From Clostridia bacterium (GTDB taxonomy: Bacteria > Bacillota > Clostridia > Christensenellales > Aristaeellaceae): 38,096 nucleotides of DNA. Made by a program: the position numbers and the translations under genes. Position 1 is the first letter of the stretch, and each line of letters starts with the position of its first letter. The notes under the pieces are model-generated. The model was not told the DNA's origin, searched no databases, and saw nothing but the letters and a program-made list of their open reading frames with translations. Positions 34,080-38,096 of this stretch are shown piece after piece. The DNA is taken from the NCBI GenBank assembly GCA_017502305.1, contig JAFVVG010000008.1, positions 1 through 38,096 of the forward strand. Direction: 5' to 3'.

Positions 34080-35419
34080 ATGCGACCGATTTATGATATG
34101 CTGACGGCGGCTTCTGGCAGGGGGAGCTTCCACATGCCGGGTCACAAGGGCAAGATGCCCTTCGGTACCGTGGACGCCTTTGCCCTGGACACCACCGAGT
34201 TGCCCCTCACCGATGATCTCTATTGCCCTGAAAACGGGGTGGCGAAAGCCCAGGAGCTCTACGCCCAGGCGGCGGGAGCGGCGGCTACGCTGTTTTTGCA
34301 CAATGGCTCCACGGCGGGCATCCACGCCATGCTGCAGCTCTATGCCGGGGAAGGGGACACGGTCATCCTGCCCCGGAACGCTCACCTTTCCGCCGCCAAC
34401 GGCTGCGTCATCGGCGGTGTGAAGGCGGAGTGGATTCCCATCATCCAACTGCCGGACGGTTACTGCTATATTGCTGAAGAAGATGTGCTGGCGGCTCTGG
34501 ACAAATATCCCCACGCCAAGGCGCTTTTGCTGACCCGCCCGGATTTCTACGGCGGCTGTCTGCCCCTGGAGAGGATCGTTGCAAAGGCCCACGGCATGGG
34601 CGTTAAGGTTGTGGTGGATGAGGCCCACGGCGCGCACCTGCCCTGGCTGGAGGGGATCGCCTCTGCCGGCGAGATGGGCGCTGATGCCTGGGTGCAGTCT
34701 GTGCACAAAACACTGCCGGGCCTTACCGGCGCTGCGGTGCTGCACCTGCGGGACGCTGCTGACAAGCCCAAGGCCATGCGCATCCTGCGCCGCCAGCAGA
34801 CCTCCTCGCCCAATTTCGTGCTGCTTATGTCCATTGACGACAGCCGTGCTTATATGGAAGAAAAAGGCCGGGAAAACCTTGCCCGGACAGCGAAGATGGC
34901 GAATATCCTCCGGGGAGCCCTGGGCGTTACCGGCTACGAGGAGGCCCACTGCCAGTGGCGGCAGACTGGCATGCAGTTTGACCCCACACGCCTTGTGCTC
35001 CACGTTCCGCAGGGCGGCGCTGCGCTGGCGAAGATCCTGCGGGATAACGGTGTGGACGCGGAAATGGCGGACATCCGCCGGGTGGTGCTGATCCTCTCCT
35101 GCATGGACGAGCCGGGGGAGATCTTCCGCATCATGGGCATCCTGCGGAATAATCCGCCCATGGCCAGGCTGCTGCCCATGCTGCCGGACATGCGCGCCCT
35201 GCCGGAGAAGGCCCTTGATCTGCGGTCTGCCGTGATGGCACCCTGCGAGGCTGTTCCGGTTGAAAAGGCGGCCGGGCGCATCGCCGCTACCTCTGCCGGG
35301 CTTTACCCGCCCGGCATTCCCCTGGTGTGCCCCGGGGAAATCATCACCCCCGGCGTGGTGGATCTGCTGCGCCGTGCCGGTACCCATGAAAGATTTGGCC
35401 TGGAAGGAGAAAACCTGCT

Positions 35420-35432
<13 letters not shown>
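34080..35432 (+). CDS. YaaO-like PLP-dependent Orn/Lys/Arg decarboxylase family protein
   Basis: 450 residues, fold type I. The entry FHMPGHKGKMPFG, LFLHNGSTAGIHAML (phosphate-binding), VVVDEAHGAHLPW and the PLP-lysine segment SVHKTLPGLTGAAVL (Lys210) define the family. It is the short form, lacking the N-terminal wing of the large inducible decarboxylases. In Bacillus the same gene neighbours thymidylate kinase, as here. The substrate (arginine, lysine or ornithine) cannot be told. ATG 34080 follows aaggag; an in-frame GTG at 34062 overlaps the previous gene. The next gene's GTG overlaps its last 13 bases. Confidence 0.92.
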
Positions 35433-37791
<2,359 letters not shown>

Positions 37792-37817
37792 TTATTACAA
37801 AACCACTACATTTGGAT

Positions 37818-37867
37818 AAAATGCCGAACGAGCAACAAACGAAAATACTTGCCGTTCGGCATTTTTT
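37818..37867 (+). terminator. Terminator after mnmA
   Basis: 13-bp stem (37818-37830 with 37853-37865, arm aaaatgccgaacg). The 22-nt apical part can extend the stem through gcaa/ttgc. T6 run. Confidence 0.9.
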
Positions 37868-37934
37868 ATATATCAAAAAATATCAAAAAAATTTCAAAAA
37901 AAGTGTTGACAAACAAGGCATTGTTTGATATTAT
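37868..37934 (+). promoter_or_regulatory. rRNA operon promoter with A-rich UP-like region
   Basis: TTGACA (37906-37911), 17-nt spacer, TATTAT (37929-37934). The preceding 35 bp consist of A tracts (tatcaaaaaa twice, then atttcaaaaaaa), as expected of an UP element. Confidence 0.85.
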
Positions 37935-37940
37935 TATCAA

Positions 37941-38070
37941 GCACGTTGCGCGAGCGATGTGCGCCGAACCTTGAAAACGATACAGAAACAAAGAAACGCA
38001 AGAAATAGTAGACAGATGATTCCGAATGAGTTAGTCTGGCAGCGAGAGCTGCTGGATAAGATAAAGGATT
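37941..38070 (+). other. rRNA leader (antitermination and processing region)
   Basis: Contains a GCGC/GCGC hairpin-forming stretch (37948-37964) and a boxA-like ccttgaaaac (37969-37978), as in many Bacillota rrn leaders. No open reading frame. Confidence 0.55.
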
Positions 38071-38096
38071 AAACGGAAGAGTTTGATCCTGGCTCA
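38071..38096 (+). rRNA. rrs: 16S rRNA, 5' end (partial)
   Basis: The conserved bacterial 16S start agagtttgatcctggctca occupies 38078-38096. The universal 27F site begins at E. coli position 8, so position 1 falls at 38071. The gene runs off the right edge. Confidence 0.95.

Overview
The window looks like part of a Clostridia (Bacillota) chromosome of moderately high GC, probably from an anaerobic gut-type lineage. The reasons are rubrerythrin, a YaaO-like decarboxylase gene beside thymidylate kinase, Gram-positive-style SH3/peptidoglycan-binding surface proteins, strong TTGACA-N17-TATAAT promoters, and GC-rich hairpin repeats between genes. I would not name a family from this alone. Every gene is on the + strand except rubrerythrin. 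The window ends 26 bases into a 16S rRNA gene.

Layout. 1-257: C-terminal tail of a surface-type protein made of VVEEP repeats, closed by a terminator. 442-6240: a polysaccharide cluster with a lone SDR reductase, an ABC-2 permease carrying an unusual N-terminal ectodomain, its ATPase, and rmlA-rmlC-rmlB; there is no rmlD. 6443-9763: DegV, a CapD/FlaA1-type nucleotide-sugar dehydratase, and VanZ. 9796-10338 (minus): rubrerythrin. 10557-14213: ApbE flavin transferase and an 863-residue membrane-anchored protein with seven S/T-G-A-T flavin attachment motifs. 14445-17543: secreted protein with eight SH3-like repeats, a peptidoglycan-binding domain and an uncharacterised Cys/His C-terminal domain. 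17883-23957: secA, prfB, a DUF1461 membrane protein, tsaD. 24044-27526: small membrane proteins, including a GtrA-like gene broken by a stop at codon 2 and a frameshift, an NTF2-like protein and an alpha/beta hydrolase. 27633-28736: DUF362/ferredoxin protein. 29393-32895: uvrA (with a likely LexA box) and an MTA/SAH nucleosidase. 33001-37791: ADP-ribosylglycohydrolase, YaaO-like decarboxylase, a HAD-phosphatase/thymidylate-kinase fusion, mnmA. 37906-38096: rRNA promoter, leader and 16S start.

Two things stand out. First, the apbE plus multi-flavin protein pair looks like a stand-alone extracytoplasmic electron-transfer module, with the protein lengthened by 297-bp tandem duplication. Second, four intergenic modular hairpin arrays share the same ordered modules. 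In the three arrays on the coding strand the first hairpin begins at the very first base after the upstream stop codon (secA, prfB, DUF362 gene). The stems vary in a compensatory way between copies, so the fold appears to be what is conserved. A third, smaller point is that one base (24994) explains both the lost stop codon of one membrane gene and the nonsense codon of the next.
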